DNA from: Candidatus Andeanibacterium colombiense
GTDB taxonomy: Bacteria; Pseudomonadota; Alphaproteobacteria; Sphingomonadales; Sphingomonadaceae
Direction of reading: 5' to 3'
Assembly (NCBI GenBank): GCA_029202985.1
Contig: CP119316.1
Span: 2,604,001-2,668,000 of the forward strand
DNA: 64,000 bases
Position numbers and translations under genes: made by a program. Within the stretch, counting starts at the first letter, position 1. The number at the start of each line of letters is the position of its first letter. Below the pieces are notes generated by a model. The model was not told the DNA's origin and did not search any database. It worked only from the letters and a program-made list of their open reading frames with translations. Positions 16,264-23,821 of this stretch are shown here, in pieces.

Positions 16264-16649
16264 GCCGCACGCCCGACGAACAGGCCAATCTCGAGCTCGT
16301 GCTCGGGATGTTCGAGCATGTGCTGAACCCGATGGATTCGGCGGCGGTCGATCGCTTCATCGATCCGGGTTACATCCAGCACAACCAGGCGGTGCAGCCG
16401 GGAGTCCAGGCGCTCAAGGACTTCCTTGACATGATCAAGGTCCAGTCACCCGAGGCGGTGCACGACGTGAAGCGCGCCTTCGTCGACGGCGACCATGTCA
16501 CCGTGCATTACCATGTGCGGCGCTGGCCGGGCGATCTCGGCTGGGCGGTGATCGACATCTTCCGGGTCGAGAACGGCCGGGTAAAGGAACATTGGGACGT
16601 GATGCAGGACGTAATCGAAGGCGGGCCGAACCCGCTTCCGCCATTCTAG
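16260..16649 (+). CDS. SnoaL-like polyketide-cyclase-family protein
   Basis: 129 residues. The ATG overlaps the TGA of the GMC gene (ATGA), giving translational coupling. The signature 'MDSAAVDRFIDPGYIQHNQ' and the final 'DIFRVENGRVKEHWDVMQ' are typical of SnoaL proteins; 'YIQHN' and 'EHWD' hold the His and Asp residues often used for acid-base catalysis. It resembles the exported protein at 37903-38430 ('YVQHNPNAGQG', 'RIENGKIVEHWDPM'). A role as an isomerase, dehydratase or cyclase acting on the GMC product is plausible but not shown. Confidence 0.82.
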   Translation: MSRTPDEQANLELVLGMFEHVLNPMDSAAVDRFIDPGYIQHNQAVQPGVQALKDFLDMIKVQSPEAVHDVKRAFVDGDHVTVHYHVRRWPGDLGWAVIDIFRVENGRVKEHWDVMQDVIEGGPNPLPPF

Positions 16650-16658
16650 ATTTACCCT

Positions 16659-16746
16659 TCGTCATTGCGAGCGGAGCGAAGCAATCCAGAGCGTCAGGTA
16701 TAATCGCTCCAGATTGCCGCGGGACATGCGGCCCCTCGCAACGACA
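16659..16746. repeat. Palindromic dispersed repeat, copy A (TCATTGCGAGCG family)
   Basis: Begins CGTCATTGCGAGCGGAGCGA, continues with GCAATCCAGA, and the 3' half returns as CCAGATTGC...CCTCGCAACGAC, so the whole element folds into one long hairpin. Near-identical copies occur at 35713-35800 and 37813-37900. This copy sits between the SnoaL-like gene and the SDR gene, ending 24 bp before the SDR start. Elements of this sequence are common in sphingomonads. Confidence 0.85.
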
Positions 16747-16770
16747 AGGGTGGGAAGTTGGAGAGAGAAA

Positions 16771-17520
16771 ATGCGGTTCAAGGACAAGGTCGTGCTCGTG
16801 CTCGGCGGCAACAGCGGAATGGGCCTCGCCTCGGCGCAGGCCTTCGCGGCCGAAGGCGGCAAGGTCCACCTGACCGGCCGCGACCAGGCGACGATCGACG
16901 CGGCGATCGCGAGCATCCCGGGCAGCACCGGATATCGCTCCGACATTGTCGACATCGCCGCGACCGAGGCGGTGGTCGCGCAGGTCGAGGCGGCCGACGG
17001 CCGGATCGACGTGCTCTATATCAACGCCGGGGTCGGCGGCTTCGCTCCTTTGCGCGGGATTACGCCCGAGGATTGGGACCATGTCCATTCGATCAACCTC
17101 AAGGGCTGCGTGTTCGCGTTGCAAAAGGCCATCCGGATCATGGGCAAGGGTGGCGCCATCGTCGTCACCGGCTCGATCGGCGCCCACGGCGCGCTCGAAG
17201 GCAACGGCACCTATGCCGCGGCCAAGGGCGGGCTCTACATGGCGATGAAGGTGTTCGCGAAGGAACTGGTCGCCGAGGGTGTCCGCCTGAACATGGTCAG
17301 CCCCGGGCCGATCGACACGCCGCTGCTGCATCGCAATCCGGGGATGAGCGACGAACAGGTCGCCGGCCTCAAGGAAATGATGATCGCCAACGTGCCGATG
17401 CACCGCATGGGCGAGAGCGCGGACGTCGCCAAGACCGTGCTGTTCCTCGCCTCCGACGATTCCTCTTTCATCACCGGTGCCAACATCTTCGTCGATGGCG
17501 GCCTGCTGGAGCTGCGCTGA
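16771..17520 (+). CDS. Short-chain dehydrogenase/reductase (SDR)
   Basis: 249 residues from ATG 16771, preceded by GGAGAGAG. Cofactor motif 'LGGNSGMGLA' (residues 11-20) and 'NAGVGG' (85-90). The catalytic residues are Ser135 in 'VVTGSIGAHG', Tyr148 and Lys152 in 'TYAAAKGG'. 'VSPGPIDTPLL' and 'DGGLLELR' complete the classical SDR pattern. It would oxidise a hydroxyl or reduce a carbonyl group with NAD(P). Its stop overlaps the ATG of the DUF3237 gene. The unit GMC - SnoaL - SDR - DUF3237 suggests successive oxidation steps on one substrate. Confidence 0.88.
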   Translation: MRFKDKVVLVLGGNSGMGLASAQAFAAEGGKVHLTGRDQATIDAAIASIPGSTGYRSDIVDIAATEAVVAQVEAADGRIDVLYINAGVGGFAPLRGITPEDWDHVHSINLKGCVFALQKAIRIMGKGGAIVVTGSIGAHGALEGNGTYAAAKGGLYMAMKVFAKELVAEGVRLNMVSPGPIDTPLLHRNPGMSDEQVAGLKEMMIANVPMHRMGESADVAKTVLFLASDDSSFITGANIFVDGGLLELR

Positions 17521-18062
17521 TGCCAAATACCGATAGTACTTTCAACGATACCACCCCGTTCACCGCGCCTTTTTCGGCGATCGACAATCCGAAGATGGAA
17601 TTCGTGATGGAGGTCCGCCTGACCTTCCCCGAAGTCTATTCGATGGCGCCGGTTCCGGCCGGCGGCATGCGCTCGGCGGTGCTGGTCCAGGGCGGCACCT
17701 TCGAAGGTCCGCTGATCAAGGGCCGCGCGATCCCGGGCTCCGGCGGCGACTACGCCTATTTCCGCCCCGACGATGTCGCGGTGTTCGATGCGCGCTATCT
17801 GCTCGAAGAGGATGACGGGACGATCATCCTGCTCAACAACAAGGGCTTCCTGTGGGGGCGCAAGCCCGACACGATGGCCCGCCTGCGCGACTGGGCGTTT
17901 AACGGCGGCGATCCGGTGGCGCATGAAGACTACTATTTGCGCGGCAATCCGACGTTCGAATGCCCGGTCGGCAAGCACGACTGGCTGACCAAGCATGTCT
18001 TCATCGGCGTGGGCGAACGCCGCAGCGACGGCAACCTGCTGCGCTATTACGCGCTGGTTTAG
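17520..18062 (+). CDS. DUF3237 domain protein
   Basis: 180 residues; the ATG at 17520 shares its A with the upstream TGA. Conserved DUF3237 features are the opening 'MEFVMEVRLTFPEVYSM', the strand 'KGRAIPGSGGDYAYFRPDDVA', and the run 'ARYLLEEDDGTIILLNNKG' leading to 'YYLRGNPTFECP' and 'HDWLTKHVFIGVGER'. The family forms a small beta-barrel-like domain and is frequent in catabolic clusters of proteobacteria, but its reaction is not known to me. A role as an enzyme of the preceding GMC-SnoaL-SDR unit is inferred from the overlapping genes. Confidence 0.82.
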   Translation: MPNTDSTFNDTTPFTAPFSAIDNPKMEFVMEVRLTFPEVYSMAPVPAGGMRSAVLVQGGTFEGPLIKGRAIPGSGGDYAYFRPDDVAVFDARYLLEEDDGTIILLNNKGFLWGRKPDTMARLRDWAFNGGDPVAHEDYYLRGNPTFECPVGKHDWLTKHVFIGVGERRSDGNLLRYYALV

Positions 18063-18207
18063 CGCGCCTAGCCCGGAATTACCCTTCCGGCGGCGGTGGA
18101 CGAACGGACAAAATCAATCGACAGCGCGGGCCGGTTGGCATAGCTTCGCGGCCGCGCCCGGCAGCGATCGGGCGTGAGACAAAACATATCGTTCCGGGGG
18201 AATTCCT

Positions 18208-18747
18208 ATGCCTGCAGTAATTGCACTCGCCCTGTCGGTCGGCGTGCTCGCCTTCGTCGACACCTGGCTTTACGTTGGCCCGCTGGCGACCAGCCTCGTC
18301 GCCGGGCTCATCTGGGTCTCGTTCATCGCCTGGGGTTGCCACTTCCATTCCGGCGGCGGGATCAAGGGCACCACCACCACTGTCGCCTGCATGACCTGGG
18401 GTGCGATTGTCGGCATGGGTGCGGTGATGCTCGCCGGGGGCCCGCTCGGCACCGCGCTTGGCCCGGTGGTCGCGACCTCGATTGCGGTCGGCCTTGGCGC
18501 CGCGCTGATCTGCCTGTCGAGCACAGTTCCGCTGCTCGGCACCATCCCGGCCAGCGTTTACGGTTTCGCCTCGATTGCCGGCCCGATCGTGCTGCGCGGC
18601 GATGCGCCCGAAAAGGCGGTGATGCCGGTGGTCGCCTCGATCATCATCGGTGCGGTGTTCGGCTTCGTGTCGGAAATCGTCGCCAATGCGCTGACCAAGA
18701 AGGGTCAGCCCGACGCCGAACACACAGCCGATCCGGGCCACGCCTGA
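18208..18747 (+). CDS. DUF1097 inner-membrane protein
   Basis: 179 residues from ATG 18208 with GGGGGAAT before it. Five to six hydrophobic helices span most of the chain, and the pattern 'GLIWVSFIAWGCHFHSGG', 'CMTWGAIVGMGAVML' and 'SVYGFASIAGPIVLRG' is that of the DUF1097 family (E. coli YcdZ-like). The tail is hydrophilic ('KKGQPDAEHTADPGHA') and His/Asp-containing. Function unknown; possibly a small-molecule permease. It stands alone, with a terminator 27 bp after the stop. Confidence 0.78.
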   Translation: MPAVIALALSVGVLAFVDTWLYVGPLATSLVAGLIWVSFIAWGCHFHSGGGIKGTTTTVACMTWGAIVGMGAVMLAGGPLGTALGPVVATSIAVGLGAALICLSSTVPLLGTIPASVYGFASIAGPIVLRGDAPEKAVMPVVASIIIGAVFGFVSEIVANALTKKGQPDAEHTADPGHA

Positions 18748-18773
18748 GCTTTTTCGGCTTTTGGATTAAGGAA

Positions 18774-18801
18774 GGGGCGGTCCGTTGGGCCGCCCTTTTC
18801 T
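18774..18801 (+). terminator. Rho-independent terminator after the DUF1097 gene
   Basis: GGGCGG (18775-18780) pairs with CCGCCC (18790-18795) across a 9-nt loop, followed by TTTTC. The companion inverted repeat at 18819 lies just beyond. Confidence 0.75.
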
Positions 18802-18818
18802 TATCCACCAACCTTTTC

Positions 18819-18847
18819 CATCATCCTGAAACGAGTTCAGGATGATG
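18819..18847. terminator. Perfect 12-bp inverted repeat between convergent genes
   Basis: CATCATCCTGAA, loop ACGAG, then TTCAGGATGATG. It lies 23 bp downstream of the minus-strand Rieske gene's stop and may end its transcript, though no long T-run follows. The sequence resembles another short dispersed palindrome type seen in alphaproteobacteria. Confidence 0.5.
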
Positions 18848-18870
18848 GGGGGCACGGAAGCACCCCTTGT

Positions 18871-19917
18871 CTAAGCCGCCTCCCGGCTTCCCTCGGCTTC
18901 GGCCCGCGCCATGCGTTCGACCAACCGGTTGAACAGGATCACGCCCTTGTCATGTGCGATCGGCATCACACGCGGGTCGAGAGTGCGGTCGATCACCTTC
19001 TGCTGCGCCTCGATCATCACCTTGTCCTCGCCGAAGGCCATGTCGGCGAGCTGCATCAGCGCGTCGCGCATTGTTTCGTCGCCGTGATCGCGGTGCGGGC
19101 CCCAGGAGAAGAAATAGCGTGAAGTCTTTGCGGTCAGCGGCGTCACCGCCTGGCTGGTGAAGGTCACGCCGGCGACGGGCTTGTCTTCGGGTATGCCGTA
19201 GTCGCAGGCTTTGGCGGTGCCCGGCGGATAGATCCCGCCGGTCATCAGCAGCACGCCGGGGATCAGGAAGTCGTAGGTCATGTAATTGTCCATCGGCTCG
19301 TCGCTCTTGCGCGAGGACGAGCCCAGGGTGTTCTCGATCCAGCGCTCGTAGCGCATGCCGCGCTCGAGCGGGGTCATCTTCGCCTGGGTCTCGGCGAATT
19401 CGGGACCGGTGCCGAAGCTGTTCGCATGGACGAAGCTGAGGTGGCTGAAATCGAGGAGGTTGTCGTTGATCAGCCGCGCCTCGGCCGCGTAGTCGAGATG
19501 GCCGTGACCAAGGATGTAATCCGGATCGTCGAGCCCGACCGCGGGCGGGATCAGGGCCTCATCGGCCTTCTCGGCGTCGCCCATCCACACCCACACCCAG
19601 CTGTGACGCTCGGCCACGCGGTAAGGGCGGACGCGCGCGTTGGGCGGCACCTGCGCTTGTCCCGGGATCTCGACCACCTTGCCCTCGGGCGAGAACAGCA
19701 GGCCGTGATACATGCAGCGCAGGCGCTCGCCCTCGCAGCGCCCGAGCGAGAGCGGGGCCAAACGGTGGACGCAGCGGTCCTCCAGCGCGGCCAGCTGTCC
19801 GCTCTCGCTGCGCCAGATCGCGACCGGCTCGTCGAGGATCGTGACCGCGAAAGGCTTGCCCTGCTCGATCTCGTGAGACCAGGCGGCGACATACCACGCG
19901 TTGCGGACGTAATTCAT
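18871..19917 (-). CDS. VanA-like Rieske non-haem iron oxygenase, alpha subunit
   Basis: 348 residues from ATG 19917. The Rieske [2Fe-2S] ligands are Cys49/His51 ('EDRCVHRLAP') and Cys68/His71 ('RCMYHGLLF'). The mononuclear iron motif is 'NDNLLDFSHLSFVH'. Length and layout match the vanillate O-demethylase/LigX/toluenesulfonate-type oxygenases, which hydroxylate or O-demethylate aromatic acids with a separate ferredoxin-reductase. No reductase gene is next to it, so electrons must come from one encoded elsewhere. It diverges from a TetR gene across 69 bp containing TTAACGCTGTTAA, and that TetR probably controls it. Substrate unknown. Confidence 0.87.
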   Translation of the reverse strand: MNYVRNAWYVAAWSHEIEQGKPFAVTILDEPVAIWRSESGQLAALEDRCVHRLAPLSLGRCEGERLRCMYHGLLFSPEGKVVEIPGQAQVPPNARVRPYRVAERHSWVWVWMGDAEKADEALIPPAVGLDDPDYILGHGHLDYAAEARLINDNLLDFSHLSFVHANSFGTGPEFAETQAKMTPLERGMRYERWIENTLGSSSRKSDEPMDNYMTYDFLIPGVLLMTGGIYPPGTAKACDYGIPEDKPVAGVTFTSQAVTPLTAKTSRYFFSWGPHRDHGDETMRDALMQLADMAFGEDKVMIEAQQKVIDRTLDPRVMPIAHDKGVILFNRLVERMARAEAEGSREAA

Positions 19918-19955
19918 GTGCACCTCTCGAAATCTTCTCCGGGTGGGAAGTTGAC

Positions 19956-19968
19956 TTAACGCTGTTAA
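19956..19968. promoter_or_regulatory. Palindromic operator TTAACGCTGTTAA
   Basis: 13-bp inverted repeat TTAAC-GCT-GTTAA, 38 bp upstream of the Rieske gene and 18 bp upstream of the TetR gene. It sits inside a wider TTGACT...AGTCAA pair. Ideal position for TetR autorepression and control of the oxygenase. Confidence 0.6.
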
Positions 19969-19986
19969 GGAGTCAATCCTCCTCAT

Positions 19987-20535
19987 ATGACCAAGCCCGC
20001 CCCGAAGCCGCTGGACCGCAATTCGGTGATCGACGCCGCCTTCGCGCTGCTGCGCGAACACGGGCTCGCCGCGTTGAGCATGCGCAGGTTGGCGGAGCGG
20101 CTTTCGGTCCAGGCGCCGGCGCTCTATTGGCACTTCACCGACAAGGGCGAATTGCTCGGACTGATGGCGGCGGCGATCTACCGCGATGCGCGTGAGGGCG
20201 TGGGGGAGTGCGACGGCTGGCGCGAGTGGCTCATTGCCTACGGCAAGGCGCTGCGGCATCGCCTGGCGCGCGAACACGACGCCGCGCAGCTTTGCGCCAT
20301 CGCCCCGCCTGCGCGCGAAGGCGCTCCCGGGTCGGCCGACGCGATCGCCGCTCCGCTCACCGGCTTCGGCATGGCGCGGCCGGATGCGCTCACCGCGATC
20401 GCCTCGGTCTCTTCGCTGGCACTCGGCTGGAGCACCTTCGAAGCGAATGGGCCGATGCAGCATTTCCTCGAAGAAATGATCGACTTCGACCGGAGCTTCG
20501 AGGTCGGGCTGCGCGCCCTAGTGCACGGTCTCTGA
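19987..20535 (+). CDS. TetR-family repressor (TetR_C type)
   Basis: 182 residues. The helix-turn-helix is 'LSMRRLAERLSVQAPALYWHFTDKGELL' in part; 'PALYWHF' and the overall length resemble the tetracycline-repressor subfamily rather than AcrR. The C-terminal part ('PMQHFLEEMIDFDRSFEVGL') is the ligand-binding and dimer region and matches the end of TetR_C proteins ('FEFGLD...' type). It overlaps the end of the DoxX-like gene by 18 bp in convergent orientation. It probably represses the neighbouring Rieske gene and itself through the palindrome at 19956; it is one candidate for the related sites elsewhere in the window. Confidence 0.87.
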   Translation: MTKPAPKPLDRNSVIDAAFALLREHGLAALSMRRLAERLSVQAPALYWHFTDKGELLGLMAAAIYRDAREGVGECDGWREWLIAYGKALRHRLAREHDAAQLCAIAPPAREGAPGSADAIAAPLTGFGMARPDALTAIASVSSLALGWSTFEANGPMQHFLEEMIDFDRSFEVGLRALVHGL

Positions 20536-20964
20536 CTGGGTGCGAAGGTTGCCGCCGGGGCTGAGCGAGTAATCGGCCTGTCCCTTGAAGGTGAACAGTT
20601 GCCAGAAATAGCCGCGCCACATCCAAGCCAGCACCGCGTTGAACAGGATCGTCAAGATCCCGAAGGTATATTCGACCACGCCCGGGTCGAGCACGAAGTT
20701 CCAGTGGCAGATCACGATGTTGATCGGGGTCATCGCGACGATCGTCAGCGGCATGAAGCGGTTCGCCAGCATCGTCGCGCCCAGCACCACCTCGATCAGC
20801 TTGATCCAAGTGAACAGCCCGCTGTCGATCAGCGCCTGGGTGAAGTCGATCGCGGCCGGGTGGCTGCCCATCGGCTGCCATCCGGGGATCAGGAAATGCG
20901 CGACGCCCGAATAGAGGAACCACGCGCCGAACACGATCCGGCTGAAGTGATAGGCGATCTTCAT
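20518..20964 (-). CDS. DoxX-like small integral membrane protein
   Basis: 148 residues from ATG 20964 with GGGAGAGAGCC before it. Four hydrophobic helices are evident: 'IVFGAWFLYSGVAHFLIPGW', 'WIKLIEVVLGATMLANRF', 'LTIVAMTPINIVICHWNFVL' and 'FGILTILFNAVLAWMWRGYF'. Four-helix proteins with 'R...G..F..SG..HF' at the start belong to the DoxX/DoxD superfamily, linked in other bacteria to quinone-connected oxidation or redox stress. It lies 60 bp downstream of the carotenoid oxygenase gene in the same direction. Possible link: electron disposal or protection during the oxygenase reaction (inference). Confidence 0.75.
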   Translation of the reverse strand: MKIAYHFSRIVFGAWFLYSGVAHFLIPGWQPMGSHPAAIDFTQALIDSGLFTWIKLIEVVLGATMLANRFMPLTIVAMTPINIVICHWNFVLDPGVVEYTFGILTILFNAVLAWMWRGYFWQLFTFKGQADYSLSPGGNLRTQSETVH

Positions 20965-21024
20965 GGCTCTCTCCCCTCGCTCCGAAGCCGGTCCCCGTTT
21001 CCACGGGAATCCGGCCCTCGCGGA

Positions 21025-22515
21025 TCAGCCCTTCAGCACCGAATGATCCAGCTTCTCGCGGCTGACCCAGCTGCCGTGAACCTGGCTGCGCAGCGCGATG
21101 CCGCTCTTGACGCGGGCCACCGGCCCTGCGGCGACATTGCCCGCATCGACGATCCACAGCTCCGACGAATAATCGCCCGGGCGCTGCTGCGACGGGTCGG
21201 GATGGTTCGGCAGGTCGATCACGGTCAGCAGCCAGCCGTCGTGACCCGGCTCGCTCGACGGGACATGCGCCGGCTCGCTGATCGCGGCGCCCGGGGGCAC
21301 GCCCATCAGTTCGACCCGGCCGTTGCCGACCTCGATCCGGATAAGCGCGTTGAAGTTCGCGCCGACCGGACCGCCCGGCATCGGCGGGCCGCCCTGCGGG
21401 TTCATGCTGAGATACCACGCATGGTTGTAAGGCCGGCCCTGGTCCGCATCGGCGAGCCGCGGGAGATCGCCCGGAGGGCCGAGCGGACGCTCCTGGATCT
21501 CGGGCTCGTCCTTCGACATGTCGAGGGTCCAGCGCGTCAGCGCGCCCTGGATCTCGCGCTGGTCGCGGTGGATGCCGCCGGCTTCGCGCATGAAGCTGAA
21601 AGCGTTGGTCTCGGTCAGGCACAGGTCGATATGGACCAGGTCGCCGTCATCGTAAGCGTTGACCTCGTGGAACACCGAGACGCCGACCGGCCCCTTGATC
21701 CACTTCATCTCCTCGACCTTGCCGTAGCGCGGCATGATCCCGATCCAGCTTTCCAGATCCTGGCGGTGCGCCCAATGCGCCCCGCCGGCCTTGATCCGGT
21801 CGAGATCGGCGAGGGTCGGGAAAATCGGGAAGATCGCGTATTTCTCGGTGATCACGAAATCGTGGATGGTCGAGAGATAGGGCTGCTCGAACCATTGTTC
21901 GGACACGAGCTTGCCGTCCTTGTCGGCGATGCAATAGGCGACGTTGGGATCGCACAGCCCGCCCGCTTCGTAGCCGAAGAAGAACATTTCGCCGGTGACC
22001 GGGTCGATCCGCGGGTGCGCGGTGAAGGTCAGCGAGCGCAATTTGCCTTCATAGGTCCACTTGCCGACCGTTTCGAGCGTATGCGGATTGACCTCGTAGC
22101 CGAGCCCGTCCTCCTTGGTCATGAGCAGGCGCCCGGCGTGCCACACCGGGGTGGTGTTCGCGAGCGTGCGATCGACGCCTTCGACGCTTGGATCGTCGGT
22201 GAAGGGGTTGCGGTACTGGCCGAACAGCGCGCGGCGTGCCTCTTTCTCCGCCTTGTAGCGGTCGGTCGCGACATATTTGATGTCGAAGTCGACCGCGCCG
22301 TTCTGGATGTTGAAGCGCGCGACCATGCCGTCGGCATTCAGCGCAATATCGTCTTCGAACATCGGCGCATGGGCGTTGTCGGGCACCGCGCGGAAGAAGG
22401 CGCCGTCGATCTCGGGGGGGATTTCCCCTTCGACCGTGAGATTGCGGATGGACAGCTCCATCCGGCGCGGGTGGTTGGATCCGATAAAGTGGATCGTCTG
22501 AGGAAAGGCGTTCAT
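21025..22515 (-). CDS. Carotenoid-oxygenase family enzyme, lignostilbene dioxygenase/isoeugenol monooxygenase-like
   Basis: 496 residues from ATG 22515, preceded by GGGAG about 10 bp upstream. It has the RPE65/CCD beta-propeller pattern with four iron-binding His: His167 ('TFTAHPRID'), His218 ('STIHDFVIT'), His283 ('VFHEVNAYD') and one near residue 480 ('SQVHGSW'). The opening ('FPQT', 'EGEIPPEIDGAFFRAVPD') and 'LFGQYRNPFTDDPSV' closely follow lignostilbene-alpha,beta-dioxygenase of Sphingomonas paucimobilis TMY1009, as I recall that sequence. Such enzymes split the central double bond of stilbenes or propenyl phenols with O2, giving aldehydes such as vanillin. The gene diverges from a MarR gene with a TAAC-N4-GTTA site between them. 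Confidence 0.87.
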   Translation of the reverse strand: MNAFPQTIHFIGSNHPRRMELSIRNLTVEGEIPPEIDGAFFRAVPDNAHAPMFEDDIALNADGMVARFNIQNGAVDFDIKYVATDRYKAEKEARRALFGQYRNPFTDDPSVEGVDRTLANTTPVWHAGRLLMTKEDGLGYEVNPHTLETVGKWTYEGKLRSLTFTAHPRIDPVTGEMFFFGYEAGGLCDPNVAYCIADKDGKLVSEQWFEQPYLSTIHDFVITEKYAIFPIFPTLADLDRIKAGGAHWAHRQDLESWIGIMPRYGKVEEMKWIKGPVGVSVFHEVNAYDDGDLVHIDLCLTETNAFSFMREAGGIHRDQREIQGALTRWTLDMSKDEPEIQERPLGPPGDLPRLADADQGRPYNHAWYLSMNPQGGPPMPGGPVGANFNALIRIEVGNGRVELMGVPPGAAISEPAHVPSSEPGHDGWLLTVIDLPNHPDPSQQRPGDYSSELWIVDAGNVAAGPVARVKSGIALRSQVHGSWVSREKLDHSVLKG

Positions 22516-22551
22516 GCCCAATGTTCTCCCATGAATCTTGTGTTTCGACGC

Positions 22552-22563
22552 TAACAACTGTTA
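22552..22563. promoter_or_regulatory. Palindromic operator TAACAACTGTTA
   Basis: TAAC-AACT-GTTA (outer 10 of 12 positions symmetric), midway between the carotenoid oxygenase start (22515) and the MarR start (22613). The adjacent MarR protein is the obvious candidate to bind it. Confidence 0.55.
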
Positions 22564-22612
22564 CGGTTGAAGCCAAGGCCGGCTTTGACCCGGCTGTAAA
22601 TCGGGGGATGTA

Positions 22613-23173
22613 GTGGGGCGGCGAATTGACCTTTTGGCGAGCGATTGCGCAGATGATGCGGCAATGGCGACGCGCACCAAAGACACTGTCCGCAATCCGA
22701 CGCTCGACCGGACGCGGATGCTGCACGATCTGCTCAAGCTGACCAACCGGCTGATGGCCCCGTTTTCGACTCACCTCGCCGACCGTTTCAAGATCAGCCT
22801 CAACGAATTCCGCCTGCTGATGACGATCGGCGCGCTCGGCACCACCGCCAGCCACGAAGTCGCCGATCTGACCGGGGTCAATGTGATGAGCGTCAGCCGC
22901 GCGGTCTCGGCGCTCGAGCGCCACGGACGGATCACGGTGGTGACCGATCCGCTCAACCGCCGGCGCAAGGCGCTGAAGCTGACCGAGGAGGGCCGCCGGC
23001 TCTACGACATCATGCGGCCGCAGACCGGCAAGGTCGCGGATTATCTGTTCAGCGAGCTGGAGCCTGGCGAGTTGGCGATGCTCGAACGGATCCTCGACAA
23101 ATTGATCGTGACGCTGGAAGAGCGCGACGCCGCGGGCAATTCGCGCTTCCTAGAGGAAACCCGGCCGGATTAA
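22613..23173 (+). CDS. MarR-family transcriptional regulator
   Basis: 186 residues from GTG 22613, which has GGGGGA 5 bp upstream; ATG 22664 ('MATRTKDTVR') is a possible alternative start giving 169 residues. The MarR winged helix is seen in 'FRLLMTIGALGTTASHEVADL' (in part), 'MSVSRAVSALERHGRI' as recognition helix, and the wing 'TDPLNRRRKALKLTEEGRRLY'. MarR proteins sense phenolic and aromatic acid ligands. It diverges from the lignostilbene-dioxygenase-like gene with a palindrome between them. It overlaps the end of the convergent TetR gene by 4 bp. Confidence 0.87.
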   Translation: MGRRIDLLASDCADDAAMATRTKDTVRNPTLDRTRMLHDLLKLTNRLMAPFSTHLADRFKISLNEFRLLMTIGALGTTASHEVADLTGVNVMSVSRAVSALERHGRITVVTDPLNRRRKALKLTEEGRRLYDIMRPQTGKVADYLFSELEPGELAMLERILDKLIVTLEERDAAGNSRFLEETRPD

Positions 23174-23721
23174 CGCTCCGCGGCAAAGCCCGCGATCAGC
23201 GCTCTCAGGCTGTCCTCGAAGGCATGATCGCTGGGCAGGCGCGCGGCGAATTCGTTCGCCCGCGGCGATTTTTCGAACATCATCCACCCGGTGACTAGCG
23301 CTTGGATCGCGGCCTGCTCCACCTGCGCGCGATCGCCTTCCAGTCCCGCCTCGCGCATCAGCAGGCTCAGCCGCTCATTGATCGCGCGATGGACTTCGGG
23401 ATCGGGCGGGACGACCGAGAACAGGCCGGCGATGTCGCGGGTCTCGGATTGCTTGCGCCGCAGCGCGTTGCCGAAGGCCTCGAGCCAACCGTCGCCGTTC
23501 AGTCCGGCGGGGATTGTATCGAGCGCATCCCCGAAGATCGCGGCCGAAAGCAGCGCGAGCAGCTGGCCCTTGTCCCCGACATGTCGCGCCAGCGAGGGCG
23601 CCTTCACCCCCAGCCGCTCGGCCAGCCGGCGCAGGCTCACAGCCTCCAGCCCGCTTTCGCCAAGCAGTGCGATCGCTTCGCGCACGATCATCTCGCGGTT
23701 GAGCCTAGGAGTGCGGGCCAT
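23170..23721 (-). CDS. TetR-family transcriptional regulator
   Basis: 183 residues from ATG 23721. DNA-binding helix-turn-helix: 'SLRRLAERLGVKAPSLARHVGDKGQLL' in part. The ligand domain has 'VEQAAIQALVTGWMMFEKSPR'. It is similar in plan to the TetR protein at 19987-20535 ('LRRLAERL', 'DKGQLLALLSAAIFGDA' versus 'DKGELLGLMAAAIYRDA'), so they are likely paralogues, and both adjoin a VanA-like Rieske gene. It diverges from the second Rieske gene across about 100 bp that contains TTACAGTGTAA, its probable operator. Confidence 0.86.
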   Translation of the reverse strand: MARTPRLNREMIVREAIALLGESGLEAVSLRRLAERLGVKAPSLARHVGDKGQLLALLSAAIFGDALDTIPAGLNGDGWLEAFGNALRRKQSETRDIAGLFSVVPPDPEVHRAINERLSLLMREAGLEGDRAQVEQAAIQALVTGWMMFEKSPRANEFAARLPSDHAFEDSLRALIAGFAAER

Positions 23722-23759
23722 GCGCGGAGCCTTTCCGATGATACTGGACGCAATGCAAG

Positions 23760-23773
23760 TTTACAGTGTAAGT
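23760..23773. promoter_or_regulatory. Candidate TetR operator TTTACAGTGTAAG
   Basis: TTACA-G-TGTAA palindrome 51 bp upstream of the second Rieske gene and 39 bp upstream of the divergent TetR gene. It differs from the TAAC-N4-GTTA class, so the two TetR paralogues would recognise separate sites. Confidence 0.5.
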
Positions 23774-23821
23774 TAATTGCAATCGCGCGAAACCGAGTCG
23801 CGCAGCATCGGGAGAAGCCTC

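Noticed and set aside
20599..22554. 651-codon plus-strand frame over the DoxX and carotenoid oxygenase genes
   Set aside because: The minus-strand products have conserved iron-binding His and family motifs; the plus frame shows none.
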